In this document: positions 1 through 9,289 of the stretch, one piece after another | Layout of the letters: every line of letters begins with the position of its first letter | How positions within the stretch are numbered: position 1 is the first letter of the stretch | Source: Polymyxa betae | Lineage: Eukaryota; Endomyxa; Phytomyxea; Plasmodiophorida; Plasmodiophoridae | Reading direction: 5' to 3' | Assembly: GCA_003693705.1 (NCBI GenBank) | Contig: RBZT01000812.1 | Location: 1-38,188, forward strand | Length of the DNA stretch: 38,188 nucleotides | Program-made: the position numbers and the translations under genes | Notes under the pieces: generated by a model | What the model was told of the DNA's origin: nothing | Databases searched by the model: none | What the model saw: the letters and a program-made list of their open reading frames with translations, nothing else

Positions 1-123
1 AGAAAATATAAGTTGATACAAGTGCGAAATCCAGGTCCGAATGAAAAAGGACATCCAGTTGATGAATTGTGCCCATTCTGTATGAGTGGGTATGATAAAA
101 ATGAAATAATTGAAATGCTTTAA
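1..123 (+). CDS. 3' end of a truncated gene (unknown protein)
   Basis: The first 123 bases read as one open frame with no start codon, ending in TAA at 121-123. The last 40 residues are well-behaved protein sequence and include a Cys-x-x-Cys pair in the stretch DELCPFCMSGYDKNEIIEML. This looks like the last exon of a gene entering from the left edge, with a possible zinc- or redox-type CPFC motif. I do not recognise the family. The frame could also belong to a relic, because the next kilobase contains decayed coding sequence. Confidence 0.4.
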   Translation, partial: RKYKLIQVRNPGPNEKGHPVDELCPFCMSGYDKNEIIEML

Positions 124-377
124 AAATGACAAATGGGATTTTGGGGGAAAGAAATATACACCTTCGTCTTTTTTAACACTGATATTGAGAACGTAGGTTC
201 TATCAGTCAATCATCTGAACGAATATCTAATCTGTGTAAGCTGGGTTCAGCCATTACGTTGATTTCATCCAACACCTGCCTGGCTCTTGTACGATCTCAT
301 TAGTAATGTTTCGCTGCCGATCTACCTGCATATTCCAACATCATTACCAATAATATTCAAGACAATGAAGTAGTCCA

Positions 378-848
378 GTCCAGCCTTCGATTGATGAACT
401 GCAACTCTTTTTTTAATGAATATTCCAGTAAGATGGAAATGCTGAGAAAGTTGAAGGACATCTATATCCAGGTCTAAGATCGCTAATGGTCAGGTACTTT
501 GAACATATAGACATCTGAGACCAATGATGAGAACACTCTCTGGCATATGGAAAGTTCAATAAATCTGCTAATTATCTCCAAACTGTACATACAACAGCGA
601 AATGATTCAACATTCACAGAGTTCGTCCAATCAGCGGAACCAGTACGACCATGTCACCTTCCATTCGGTGATTAGAAACGAGATGATCAGCTTGAACCTG
701 TATGTACATGACCATAGGAAACAACCTGGCATCTGCGACCGTGTTGGACCTGAACATTGCCGAGCCGGATGCTATTCAGCTCGGCGTCCGATTACACTGG
801 ACATATTTGCATTTGGAGATGAGGAGAACAGATCACAACAAAATTTGA
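378..848 (+). pseudogene. Decayed coding sequence, several frames
   Basis: Three protein-like stretches follow one another on the plus strand in different frames, with stops and shifts between them. One lies at about 378-477 and contains MEMLRKLKDIYIQV. One lies at 511-675 and contains TLWHMESSINLLIISKLYIQ. One lies at 729-848 and contains SATVLDLNIAEPDAIQLGVR. None has a convincing start or clean splice sites. Composition and order suggest remnants of one or more inactivated genes, possibly connected with the truncated frame at the left edge. Family not recognised. This is inference from coding-like texture only. Confidence 0.3.
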
Positions 849-1020
849 GTGAGATCTATCGTCCTATACTGACTTTTGACTGAGAGAGTGATCCCTGACG
901 ACTTTCACCATAGGCTACAAGCTAAAGCTAGCAGACCCTCAGCCTTGGCCTAGGTACCTATACTGTAATGACGTGCTGGAAATTGGAGGGCGGCCTGTTT
1001 TCCGCCAGCGGAAGAACGAG

Positions 1021-1120
1021 ATTCCGCGCATTTTATACCGTAAACACTCCGCACTTTTTTATACATAAACATTCCGCACTTTTTTATACATGACCATTCC
1101 GCACAGTTTTATTACATGAC
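1021..1120. repeat. Four tandem copies of a 25-bp unit
   Basis: Four consecutive 25-bp units start at 1021, 1046, 1071 and 1096. Each contains a variant of ATTCCGCACTTTTTTATA followed by CATAAAC or CATGAC. Units 2 and 3 are nearly identical; units 1 and 4 are more diverged. The array ends about 150 bp before the start codon of the methyltransferase-like gene, so it lies in that gene's probable upstream region. Confidence 0.85.
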
Positions 1121-1214
1121 TAAAATTATAGGTCCTGCTGACAGAACACTGGAACAGTCATTTTTGGCGTGCATCATAACTGTATAGTCACTATCGGATC
1201 GGCTGCGCTGCGCT

Positions 1215-1224
1215 GCCACGTGAT
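1215..1224. promoter_or_regulatory. E-box-like GCCACGTGAT motif
   Basis: A palindromic CACGTG core inside GCCACGTGAT lies about 50 bp upstream of the ATG at 1273. The same ten bases occur at 10141-10150. CACGTG is the classical binding core of bHLH/bZIP factors such as Cbf1, USF and G-box proteins. A regulatory role here is inferred only from position and recurrence. Confidence 0.25.
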
Positions 1225-1272
1225 TTTTTCATTCCTTGTGGGCATCCTCATAGTGAAAGTGCCGCTAGCCAA

Positions 1273-2049
1273 ATGGAAGGAGAAATGAACAACCCAGAAA
1301 CCCTGCTCGAGATCATTCGAAAGCTGGAAGCAGCATCCAGCAAACCCCTTTTCACCCCTGAGCAGCTCGATAGAGCTCTAGCAGCCGTTGCTTCTTTAAG
1401 GCGTCCGCCCACACCTGACCCAGATTTTGATTTAGATGAACCAGCGCTCCTGGTTCAGGCCATATATTCGGAATATGTTGATCTGTTAGAAGACGATCCG
1501 ACCTGGGGTGACAGGGTTACGAATTGCATCGATTTCGGTTTCCGGCCGCGTTTCATTCAAGAATTTGGATATGCAATATTCACTGCCGAAATCGTCGACT
1601 CCTTAGCCTCGCTGTTTTGGAAGCCGGCAGTGGAACCGGATGGCTTGCTGCAGAATTGACGAAGCGAGGCGTCGATATTGTCGCTGCCGATCATATCGAT
1701 TACCGCAAGCCTCCTGCTGATCATCAACAATATAACTTCCGTCGTGTCTATCAGCTGGACTATCATGGCGATGCTGTAAAACTGCTTCCCGGCGAATTTG
1801 ACGTCGTCTTGATGATCTGGCCGAATCTCAATAACAGTTTTGCTGCTGATGTTGCGAAGGCTATGCGCCCTGGTCAGATGATGATATACGAAGGTGAAGG
1901 ACCATATGGTGCCACTGCTGACGATGCATTTTTCGAAATCATTGAGAGTGAATTTGAGTGTCTCGATTCTTGAATCGGATGCTTTGAATGACAATCATCG
2001 CGTGTTCACCAGCTTGCATGATTATTGGCAAGTGGTAATCAAGAAATAA
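1273..2049 (+). pseudogene. SAM-dependent methyltransferase-like gene with two frameshifts
   Basis: The start ATG at 1273 opens a helical N-terminal region that runs to about base 1615 in one frame. The SAM-binding motif I (LEAGSGTGWLAAELTKRGVD) then follows in a second frame from about 1617 to 1970. The C-terminus (NDNHRVFTSLHDYWQVVIKK) returns to the first frame and stops at TAA 2047-2049. The first shift, at the ctgttttgg run near 1612-1620, behaves like a missing base or a short deletion, since a few residues expected before motif I are also absent. The second, near 1969-1972, behaves like one extra T. No GT-AG intron restores either junction. The whole would be about 258 residues. The fold resembles uncharacterised class I methyltransferases of amoebae and bacteria; the substrate is unknown. 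It may be a young pseudogene, or an intact gene with two sequencing indels. Confidence 0.65.
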
Positions 2050-3468
2050 TTTATTATCGATGAATGAATCTACATTGACAAGTAATACTATAATCCTAAT
2101 GAAGATATTTCGTTTCACGAAAACCTGACTCCCCAATTTAATGGAGCAAATTCTCGGTTGCATCAACTAAAAGATAGAATCCCTTCATTCCTTCAATATA
2201 TTTTCATAATAATGCAAAATCAATTATGATCGCAAAATCTCATAAATTGCCAAAGGCGTGATGAACTTCCTGCGGGCATTAAAGAAGCTCCTTCATAGCT
2301 CTCTCAGGTAATGACAATGATGCTACAATGCACTTTCGCCAGATCAAAGCACGAAACACTACCAGCGATATCACAATGACATTGCAAATCTACACAGCCA
2401 AGATAGTATTCATCTTTTCTCATGAGATTGCATACCTGTCGTACTATGAACCTTAGGACTTTGCATTGATCGACGTCGTTTCATTAGAAATATTTGAGTA
2501 GAGCAGGTCAGACTCGAGGCTAGACCAAGTATGGTGTCGGTTAAGAAGTCGAGCTCCAAAGCCATACAGATATGATCGGTGATGTTGATGATCATCTTAT
2601 TTCATTCGATCAGAACCGATATCAAATACATTGTAAGAGATCAGCCATGCATTGTAAGAGATCAGCCATGCGGAAGACCTGCAGGAATTCACTAATACTC
2701 GCTTTTGCAGTTACTGATCAACGCTTTGAAAACATTGCTGCCTTGAAGCCCTTAAAGTTGGACATAACCTCATGTTCTTGCAGATGGAGTGACGAGTGAT
2801 GGATATAAAGTCACCTGGGACCAACATGGCCCCAGTCCTGAAAACAGAAGAATCATGGCTGTCTGCAAGCCAGATTCTATCAAGTTTTAGGACCCAAGGC
2901 GTTAGTAAGGACTGAAGGTATATCAGGTGAGGCTATAACACTCATGAGGCGCAACCCTCCCCCATCATTATCCAACTTCATTTATCTTTTATGAGATGCA
3001 ATTGATACGTCCCTAACCACATCCCCTAGTCTGGCTCTGTAAATTTAGCTAGAAGTTTAGTCCTTCCGGCTGGTTCCATTACGAACAATACAAGTTTGGT
3101 ACTCAGGGAGGAATGCTGGATGTTAGCAGTATGAAAGTTTTCAACTACCGTTGCATGCTGTATATCTGGCTGAATGGTTAGAAACAAGATCGAGACCTAT
3201 TTGAACCATGATCGAGATTATGGTAGAGTTTGAGCTTGCTCTCGTTGACCAATTCTGATCTCATCATGCATTGATCGAGAAAGATGGCGATCAAAGGAGC
3301 ATCTATGATAGAGATGTTCGTCTGCAGCAGTGGAATTTTTCTTATGTAGAAATATCAGTGATATTTCAGATCAGGCACTGTATCTGGTACACTTTGGTAT
3401 CGAATAGGTTCCACGTTATACAGGCCATAATCAATTTCTTTTCCTGTCTAGGCATTATACCAAGCAAA
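2050..3468. other. AT-rich intergenic stretch, no convincing gene
   Basis: No long coding frame, splice pattern or RNA gene is visible. It contains a 21-bp tandem duplication at 2629-2670 and otherwise short random frames on both strands. The right part is the upstream region of the 7TM-RGS gene. An ATG at 3271 is in frame with that gene, but the extra 66 residues look non-native, so I place the start at 3469. Confidence 0.5.
2629..2670. repeat. Perfect 21-bp tandem duplication
   Basis: The 21-base unit beginning CATTGTAAGAGATCAGCC occurs twice with no spacer, at 2629-2649 and 2650-2670, with no mismatch. It lies in non-coding sequence and looks like a recent local duplication. Confidence 0.9.
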
Positions 3469-5151
3469 ATGGACGTCCAATATAACATAACCAGCATTAA
3501 TAACACAACCGATTCTGGTGAATCTCATGAAGTGGCATTACCTCCCGAAACCGCTCTTCAGCTACAAAGCTCATTACAGGCTATTATGATTGCAACCATA
3601 CTTATTGGTATTACATCAATGATCTATCTGCATAGTAATCGTCGTGTTCGTAAACGTATTTATGGTCCATTAGCATCTGGTACAAGTAATCTGATGATGT
3701 TTATGGTTGGTATTGGACTTGTCATTGTTGCTCTGTTTCAATTCTCTGCTATCACATTCCATGACGTACCATGTGTTCTACATAGTGTTCTAAGTACATG
3801 CCTCATTCCAATCTCTGGGACAGTATTCCTGCTTCGTGCATGGGTTCTGGTCGTACAGTTTGCTCGAGTACATGAACAACTACGTTGCATGAAACTGTAT
3901 CAGGTGCCAGTTAATCGTCGTGCTGAACTTGAGAATCAGCCTCTATCATTATCTACACGTATTGGTATCTGGATCACATCGCACCCGACCGTAATGGACC
4001 CACGCCTGCTAATTCCCATCTGTATTATATTCAGTATTATGATGTGGATTCCATCTGTTATCATTGAAGCTCAAAACCAATGTGATCATGAAATACCGAA
4101 TCGATGGAATGATTCCAATGTATTCATATTCTTAGTTCTAGCAGTGCTATTAGCTACCCAATTACATGGAATGATTGATACAATTGGTATTCGTAAAGAG
4201 CTGCAGATTGTGGCTGCAGTCTTCGTTATGACGCAGATGTTCCAGATGGTTATTGACATTTTACAGCATTCGATTAGCTGGAATTTCGATCAAGATGCTC
4301 ATGGTCACGATGAGGAGCACGGCGTCGAGCTGGCCTTCTCGTTCTGGTACAAGCACACAGTCGAGTCCATCGAAATCCTGCTATTGATCATAGTGGCCGT
4401 TGTACATCCAGCATTTGGAATATTCATGCATAAGGATAGATTCTCTTCCAGTACGACAGTTCAGCAGCAATTACAGCAGGTAAGTTCATGCAAAGTTTCA
4501 CTCTGTGTCTCTCTTGTGATCGGGATCATATCGTCTCTGTTGTGTTTTGTGTTATATCAACATTATTTTGTTGGCTGAATTCAAGTCCAGATCCTGAACG
4601 ACCGTCGACTAAAGGAGGAATTCCGAGAATTCTTGCAACGCGAGTTCAGCATGGGTTAGTACGACCTTGTTCATGTTTGACAATGTACTAACATCTTTGT
4701 AGAAAATCTCACATTTTATGACATGGTTGCATCCGTATCATCAGAGTCACGGACTCTATCACCATCGAGTTCTGAATCTGTATTGAATTTACAACATACT
4801 CTAATTGATATCTATCAAGATTTTGTTATTGAATCTGGCAGATTTCAAGTCAATCTGTCTAGTGGTGACCGACAAAAAATTGAGAAAATCATATCCGAGT
4901 TAAAAGCAGCTGATAAAACGTCGGTAGATCAGCTGAACACTTTGATCAAGGCCTGTATAGGAATTTACAGCCAAGCTCAGAATACGATCTTCAATCTCAT
5001 GGCTACAGATTCATTACCAAGATTTTTACGAGATCGTGCTGAGGATAACGGTTCAAAATCTTACAACTCCGTTGTTAAATCTGGTCTATCAACTAATGTG
5101 AATGTTACTACTATGAGACCAACAATAAGTCTAAGCAATGCTGGTGTCTGA
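3469..5151 (+). CDS. Seven-transmembrane receptor with C-terminal RGS domain
   Basis: Exons 3469-4479, 4591-4654 and 4703-5151 join in frame to 507 residues. The N-terminus (MDVQYNITSINNTTDSGES) has two N-glycosylation sequons and no signal peptide. Seven hydrophobic helices follow within residues about 40-330, for example LMMFMVGIGLVIVALFQF and IEILLLIIVAVVHPAFGIFM. The cytoplasmic tail is an RGS domain with FREFLQREFSMENLTFYDM at its start and FNLMATDSLPRFLRD at its end, both hallmarks of the family. Intron 1 is 111 nt with donor GTAAGT. Intron 2 is 48 nt with a TACTAAC branch site at 4686-4692. RGS domains accelerate GTP hydrolysis on G-alpha; joining them to a 7TM body gives an AtRGS1-like layout. 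Position in the plasma membrane and a role in shutting off G-alpha are inferred. Codon use is clearly more AT-rich than in the 15-29 kb genes. Confidence 0.85.
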
Positions 5152-5276
5152 AATCTCACAAATTTCGCACACATTTTTCGTATTGTAAACCATGCCTCTA
5201 CTCAAATTATCGTAAAGAGCTATACGTAGGAATCAATCGTTGTAACAGAGTGTTGAATCAGGTCAGGGAAACAAAT

Positions 5277-5703
5277 GGATTTGAAGTTGTAATACCTCCT
5301 GGATCTGGTCGAGCTGGCTCTGTCCTGATATTTCAACCCTCAATTTTGCAATTGCAGATTTGATTAATAGTGATCCTGTAACCATGCAGCGAATTGTTCA
5401 GCCGATGTGGCTGTCGTCGTTCTGCCTCTAGCCGTAAAGCCTGCTGATCCATGATCTGATACGCTGGACTTTGTCAATGGTGATCGTGGCCTGGCATTCT
5501 TCACAATCTGTTCCATAGGTGTCGCTGGTCGCCCGGATGCTGATGTTGATAGTCTTGTCGATGACGAGCAAATCTCAATCAGCCGCTCCGATAGTCAGCA
5601 GCTTAACATCATTGACGGCTTTCGCCAAGCGAACGAGCACGAGAGAACGCTGAGCTGTCAGGACAGCTACTTCATTCAGCGACATTCACCTGTAGATTTG
5701 TGA
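5277..5703 (+). pseudogene. Relic of an unknown gene with stops and shifts
   Basis: Protein-like fragments run in order on the plus strand but change frame or hit stops. One contains GFEVVIPPGSGRAGSVLIFQ. It is followed by AIADLINSDPVTMQRIVQPM in another frame, then ADVAVVVLPLAVKPADP ending at an in-frame TGA (5452-5454). The longest fragment follows in the same frame, 5455-5703, 82 codons ending ERTLSCQDSYFIQRHSPVDL. GT-AG introns do not repair these breaks. It lies directly downstream of the 7TM-RGS gene on the same strand. Family not recognised. Confidence 0.45.
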
Positions 5704-5909
5704 GTCACCTCCCAGCTTGATGCAACCAGCAGTAGGTTGGTTTCGAGATAGAATAAGATCAGATTTATTAAGAGGAGAACCAATCAGTGAACAATGACTT
5801 GGGCGCGTCAGATTCCTTCAACGATAGAGCATCGTTCTGGCATATTAAGACGAACGACTTGCTGCGGAACTCCAAGATGCATCTTTTCCAACTCGATCAA
5901 TGGGCCTTG

Positions 5910-6197
5910 CTAGTGATCATCGAGAAAGAAATCGAGATGGAACGAAGAGAACAGATCGTCATACGTTAATCGTTCGGAATTGAAGATCGGCGGAGTCGCC
6001 GGCAGCTCCTCATCAATCACGTTCAGGCTCGTCTCCGTCCTCAGGTCGTCGGCGTCGTCGATGCCGAACCTCTGAGCAGCAGCGATCTCGTTGATCTGTC
6101 CCATGCACAGGGCTTGAGCGTCCCGAATCAGAACCGACAGGCGCGCCACCATCTCCAACGACGACCGAATCTGGCTCAGGGCTGGATTGAGATCCAT
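5910..6197 (-). CDS. Small helical protein with acidic C-terminus (hypothetical)
   Basis: A 95-codon frame starts at the ATG complementary to 6195-6197 and ends at 5910. The first half is predicted helical (MDLNPALSQIRSSLEMVARL, then a run rich in Ala, Leu, Ile and Gln). The second half is acidic and ends FHLDFFLDDH. The frame stays open upstream to 6275, so an upstream exon is possible. An overlapping minus-strand frame at 6214-6465 could be part of such an exon, but no convincing splice joins them. Size and helix content would suit a small subunit of a larger complex; I cannot name one. Confidence 0.45.
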   Translation of the reverse strand: MDLNPALSQIRSSLEMVARLSVLIRDAQALCMGQINEIAAAQRFGIDDADDLRTETSLNVIDEELPATPPIFNSERLTYDDLFSSFHLDFFLDDH

Positions 6198-6731
6198 GGC
6201 GGTTTCATCAATGTTATCGGCCAGCGGGCATGTGGGGATACTGGCCCTCCCACCCCAGAGTCGGCTTGGGCCCAATTCCCGCGATCGAGAATCTTCGAGA
6301 GCCGTTTAAATCCCAGGTGAACGAATCGAAGAAGATTCGAGCATATAGCTTTCTGGGAACGGTCACGAGAGAACGGACGTCATAACGACGGTGTCCCCAG
6401 GTTGGTGTTCCATTCAACGAGCCAGGCTGCGATGCCGATTCGTAATGACCAGACGGAATCATCAAAGAGAGGATCTGGCTTCAAGAGGCGCAAGAACGTC
6501 AAAAACTGCGAGAAAGTTTTCAACTTCCAAAACTGCGCAATCGTAAAAATATTGCTGTGAAGCGGCCTGTATGAAGTTTAGTGCGGTAACGTGCTTGAAT
6601 GACCAAAGATGAAAATTGTAACAGCAACCGGCTCCATTTTATAGTGAGGTTGCTATGCAGCAGTGATCATGCGCCATCACGAAGTCGTCGTCTGTTCAAA
6701 CCTCCTTCGTCTTGCTGGCTGTTAAAGTGCG
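6198..6731. other. Intergenic stretch between divergent genes
   Basis: It lies between the small minus-strand frame and the plus-strand FASTK-like gene and would hold both promoters. A minus-strand frame 6214-6465 (83 codons) has mixed protein-like texture but no supported splice to its neighbour. A plus-strand frame from 6599 overlaps the start of the FASTK-like exon in a different frame and is treated as a shadow. No RNA gene or repeat seen. Confidence 0.4.
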
Positions 6732-8021
6732 ATGCGCACAACGCCGTTCGCGGCCACAGAACAAATGTTGAGCTGGAGGCAGTCCTCCTGGGCCCTGCGA
6801 TACATCCGCTCGTCGTCAATCGCCGCTCGAAAGGCTCTGAATATTCGAATCGTCCAATGCCGACGACCAGGCGACTTGATCAACCTTCTCCGGAAGGAGA
6901 CCACGACCGATGCCGGGCTCGCCCATCTAAACAACGTCAATCTGTGTACGAGTTTCCATCGTCTGGCGAAACTCGGCGTTCCGTCATGGACTGATGTCCC
7001 TTCCGATATCAGATCTGCTCTGGTTGGTCGTTTGCAAGAACAGGAGCGTAAGCAGCCTTTGGAACTCGTCGGCGTCGTGCTGAAATTGTTCGAATAGTGG
7101 AGCCTTTACATCTGGCGAATCTGTTATGGGCGTTCTCTCTGATGCAAAAGACGGTGTTCAGCAGCGACGGCGTCGAGGAGCGCCTCTTTGAAAGCCTGCT
7201 TCGGCTGATCGAAGAGAATGTGTCGCACATCGAGCAGCCGCAGCTGCTCAGCAACATCGTTTGGAGTCTGGCCCGTCTAGGACGGAACCCATCGTCGCTC
7301 TTAGAGCGTCTTAGCGATCATCTCCTCCATCTGCTGAATAAGGCCGATCTGCAGGCACAGCCCGCTGCCAACCCGACCGCCGGCTTCGATATTCAAGAGC
7401 TGTCCAATACGATCTGGGCGTTATCGAAGCTCGATGCCGGCTCGCCCGAGCTCTTCGATGCCATGGCCAGAGCCGTCCCAGCTGTCTTCGCCAAAGACCC
7501 GAAGACGATCACTGCCCAGGCCTTAGGCAACATCTGCTATGGTAACGGCTGCTGCCTCTCTATCGATATCTGCTAAACTCCAGAAAGGTTTTGCCAACTC
7601 CAAGCACAGCTCAGAAAACGCCAACAAGTTCGTGTTTCGGTCTGTCGCGAATTATATCGAACCGCTGCTGCCGTCGTTCTCGGAACAGGCGTTATGCAAT
7701 ATCGCCTGGGCGCTGGGTAAGACAAACATCAGCGTCCCGAAGCTTCTTGGACATATCACGTTGACTCTGGAATCGCGTCCGATCGAATCAGTGTCGCATC
7801 ACATCGTCGTTCTATGGGCGTTATCCAGGACCGGATTCTTCAGGGAGCCCTTCTTCCTGTTGTGTGTGAAACGATTCCCAGAAAGGCTTCACGAGTTCAA
7901 GGATAAGGAGCTGGATAGCTGCCTGAGGTCGTTCAAGACGGCCGGCGTTCATGCGCCGAAACTGATCGGCGCCATCATGCAAGAAGCCGACAGGAGAAAG
8001 ATCACCTTGACTAATGTATAA
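6732..8021 (+). CDS. FAST-kinase/RAP-type helical repeat protein, probably organellar RNA-binding
   Basis: Exons 6732-7047, 7098-7541 and 7588-8021 join in frame to 397 residues. Introns are 50 nt (donor GTAAGC) and 46 nt (donor GTAACG). The N-terminus is rich in Arg, Ser and Ala, as in a mitochondrial presequence. The body has repeated helical units such as HLNNVNLCTSFHRLAKLG, EPLHLANLLWAFSLMQK, NIVWSLARLG, ELSNTIWALSKLDA, LGNICYGF, CNIAWALGK and IVVLWALSRTG. This N/A-W-A-L-x-K/R-L periodicity is typical of FASTK-like, RAP and OPR proteins that handle organellar transcripts. No C-terminal RAP domain is evident; the protein stops after IMQEADRRKITLTNV. A decayed inverted copy of its 3' half lies at 9725-10045. 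RNA binding and mitochondrial location are inferred from the family. Confidence 0.75.
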
Positions 8022-8270
8022 ATACTCAGCTACGTTGATTATACGAGGCGAGAGAGAACAGAATCGGAATTTTGGAATGTTGCTGGACCTTGAACCGACT
8101 TTGGAAGGCGATTGAAATTCTGGGATCGTCGTCTCTGCGACAATCCAATTTCGATTCGCAGGGTCGGCGGTTTGCGAGTCGCCAAGATCTATGATGACGA
8201 TGAAGAAAGTGTGACCATCAACGATAAACAGGGCTATTGCGAATAGTGGTCTTCCAGCCTTGGAGATCAT
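8022..8270 (-). pseudogene. Decayed copy of the 5-hydroxyisourate hydrolase gene
   Basis: On the minus strand this stretch aligns with the 3' half of the intact hydrolase gene at 9511-9720. Shared blocks include CCAGAA, TCGCCTT, AGTCGGTTC, CCAGCAACATT, ATTCTG and GTAGCTGA, in the same order, with small indels that destroy the frame. Near its 5' end the translation ISKAGRPLFAIAL resembles IAKGKPATGIELEL of the intact protein. The final conserved HxP..SP..YRGS motif has been lost. It lies tail-to-tail with the intact FASTK-like gene, the mirror image of the arrangement at 9290-10045. Confidence 0.7.
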
Positions 8271-8448
8271 TCCGATCTAAAAGGCGCTTATTGCCACGTT
8301 TTGCTGATTTTTTGGATCTCCCCAGATGTCTCCAGCCAGCCGTTTTCATCTATGGAATCGCATCCTTTACAGCTGTGGACAGAAAGCAATCTCCATCAGC
8401 CGTGATATCGGTAGTCTCTTATAAAGAACTTGTAAATTAATTGCAGAA

Positions 8449-8995
8449 TTACATATCGAGGAACATCTGGTTGTCAGGATTCTGTTGCCTGTTGACCTCC
8501 TCTTTAAGCTTATCACGAATCGTGTCGAACTCTCGGCGAAGATCTCGTATAGCGAACTTCAATGCCGTATTGGGAGCGACTCGTCCGTTCGTACGAAGCT
8601 GCAAATCAAACTGAAAAGAGCAAAATATTGAATCACACCGAAATTCATAGAAAAACGCTGCCAACCTGATGCTTAAGAGGATGAGGTACTCGATATCCAG
8701 CAAACAGAACGTTCTTGTCCTTATGCAATTGCCTGAATGTCAACATCAGAGCGCCGTTCGAAAAAAGGAATCAAAACGGTTGCTTCCAACATTCTTAATA
8801 GGTTGCCCAATGTATGGTCCTCCTTCAGAATCGTGTATGTTGAGGCATTCGTCATCTTCTCATCGACCTTGATGAACACCCTATGACCGAGCTCTAAGCC
8901 GAACCCTAACCAGAGCGCCAACAAGCCCACCGTTTATCATGCTCCTCACCCGACCTGAACAGATCATATTGATCGGGTGTCTTGTTCAATGCCAT
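8449..8995 (-). CDS. RPB11: DNA-directed RNA polymerase II subunit RPB11
   Basis: Exons (complement) 8950-8995, 8791-8905, 8666-8732 and 8449-8610 give 129 residues. Introns are 44, 58 and 55 nt. The start [16 protein letters not shown] is the usual short RPB11 N-terminus. The core carries [20 protein letters not shown] and [16 protein letters not shown], which separate it from the pol I/III paralogue RPAC19 (CGYSxPHP). The C-terminal amphipathic helix ([20 protein letters not shown]) is the part that pairs with RPB3 in the alpha-like heterodimer. Role: assembly platform of nuclear RNA polymerase II. It lies between the two arms of the inverted duplication and shares a 294-bp upstream region with the divergent hydrolase gene. 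Confidence 0.93.
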
Positions 8996-9289
8996 TCCGA
9001 GAACGAAACTAAAATTGCTGATCCCGGACGCATTCGATTGAATTAAACATGCAAACAATGTGCGCAACAGGCGCACTTTTGGAAAAGAGGGATTCATACA
9101 ACGTGCGCACCGGGAGCGGATTGGAAAAGAGGGTTTCTAGCAATGTGCGCCACGGGCGCGGTTTTGGAAAACCGGGTTTGGAGAAGATTTTTTCAAACAA
9201 CTGCGATGCAGTTATTACCCAAATGGCGACTTAACAGTACGATCCACCTATCATACCGAAGCATCTTTGTTCCCTGCTCTTAATCAGCC
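8996..9289. promoter_or_regulatory. Shared divergent upstream region of RPB11 and HIU hydrolase
   Basis: The two genes start back to back only 294 bp apart, so this stretch must serve both directions. Nearly half of it is occupied by an imperfect 43-bp repeat array (9056-9183). No TATA box is obvious. A bidirectional promoter is inferred from layout. Confidence 0.5.
9056..9183. repeat. Three imperfect copies of a 42-43-bp unit
   Basis: Units start at about 9056, 9099 and 9141. Each begins CAATGTGCGC or CAACGTGCGC, passes through a GC-rich middle such as GGGCGCGG, and contains TTGGAAAA followed by GAGGG or CCGGG. Divergence between units is moderate, so the array is not very recent. Confidence 0.75.

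Noticed and set aside
1557-1994. Minus-strand 145-codon frame opposite the methyltransferase
   Set aside because: It is a shadow: the plus strand carries the SAM motif and family-like tail, and the minus translation has no family features.
2050-3270. Several 60-75-codon frames in the AT-rich gap
   Set aside because: They have random composition and no splice context, and overlap each other on both strands.
7097-7097. Apparent frameshift between the first two FASTK-like exons
   Set aside because: A 50-nt GT-AG intron (7048-7097) joins the frames cleanly, so no mutation is needed.
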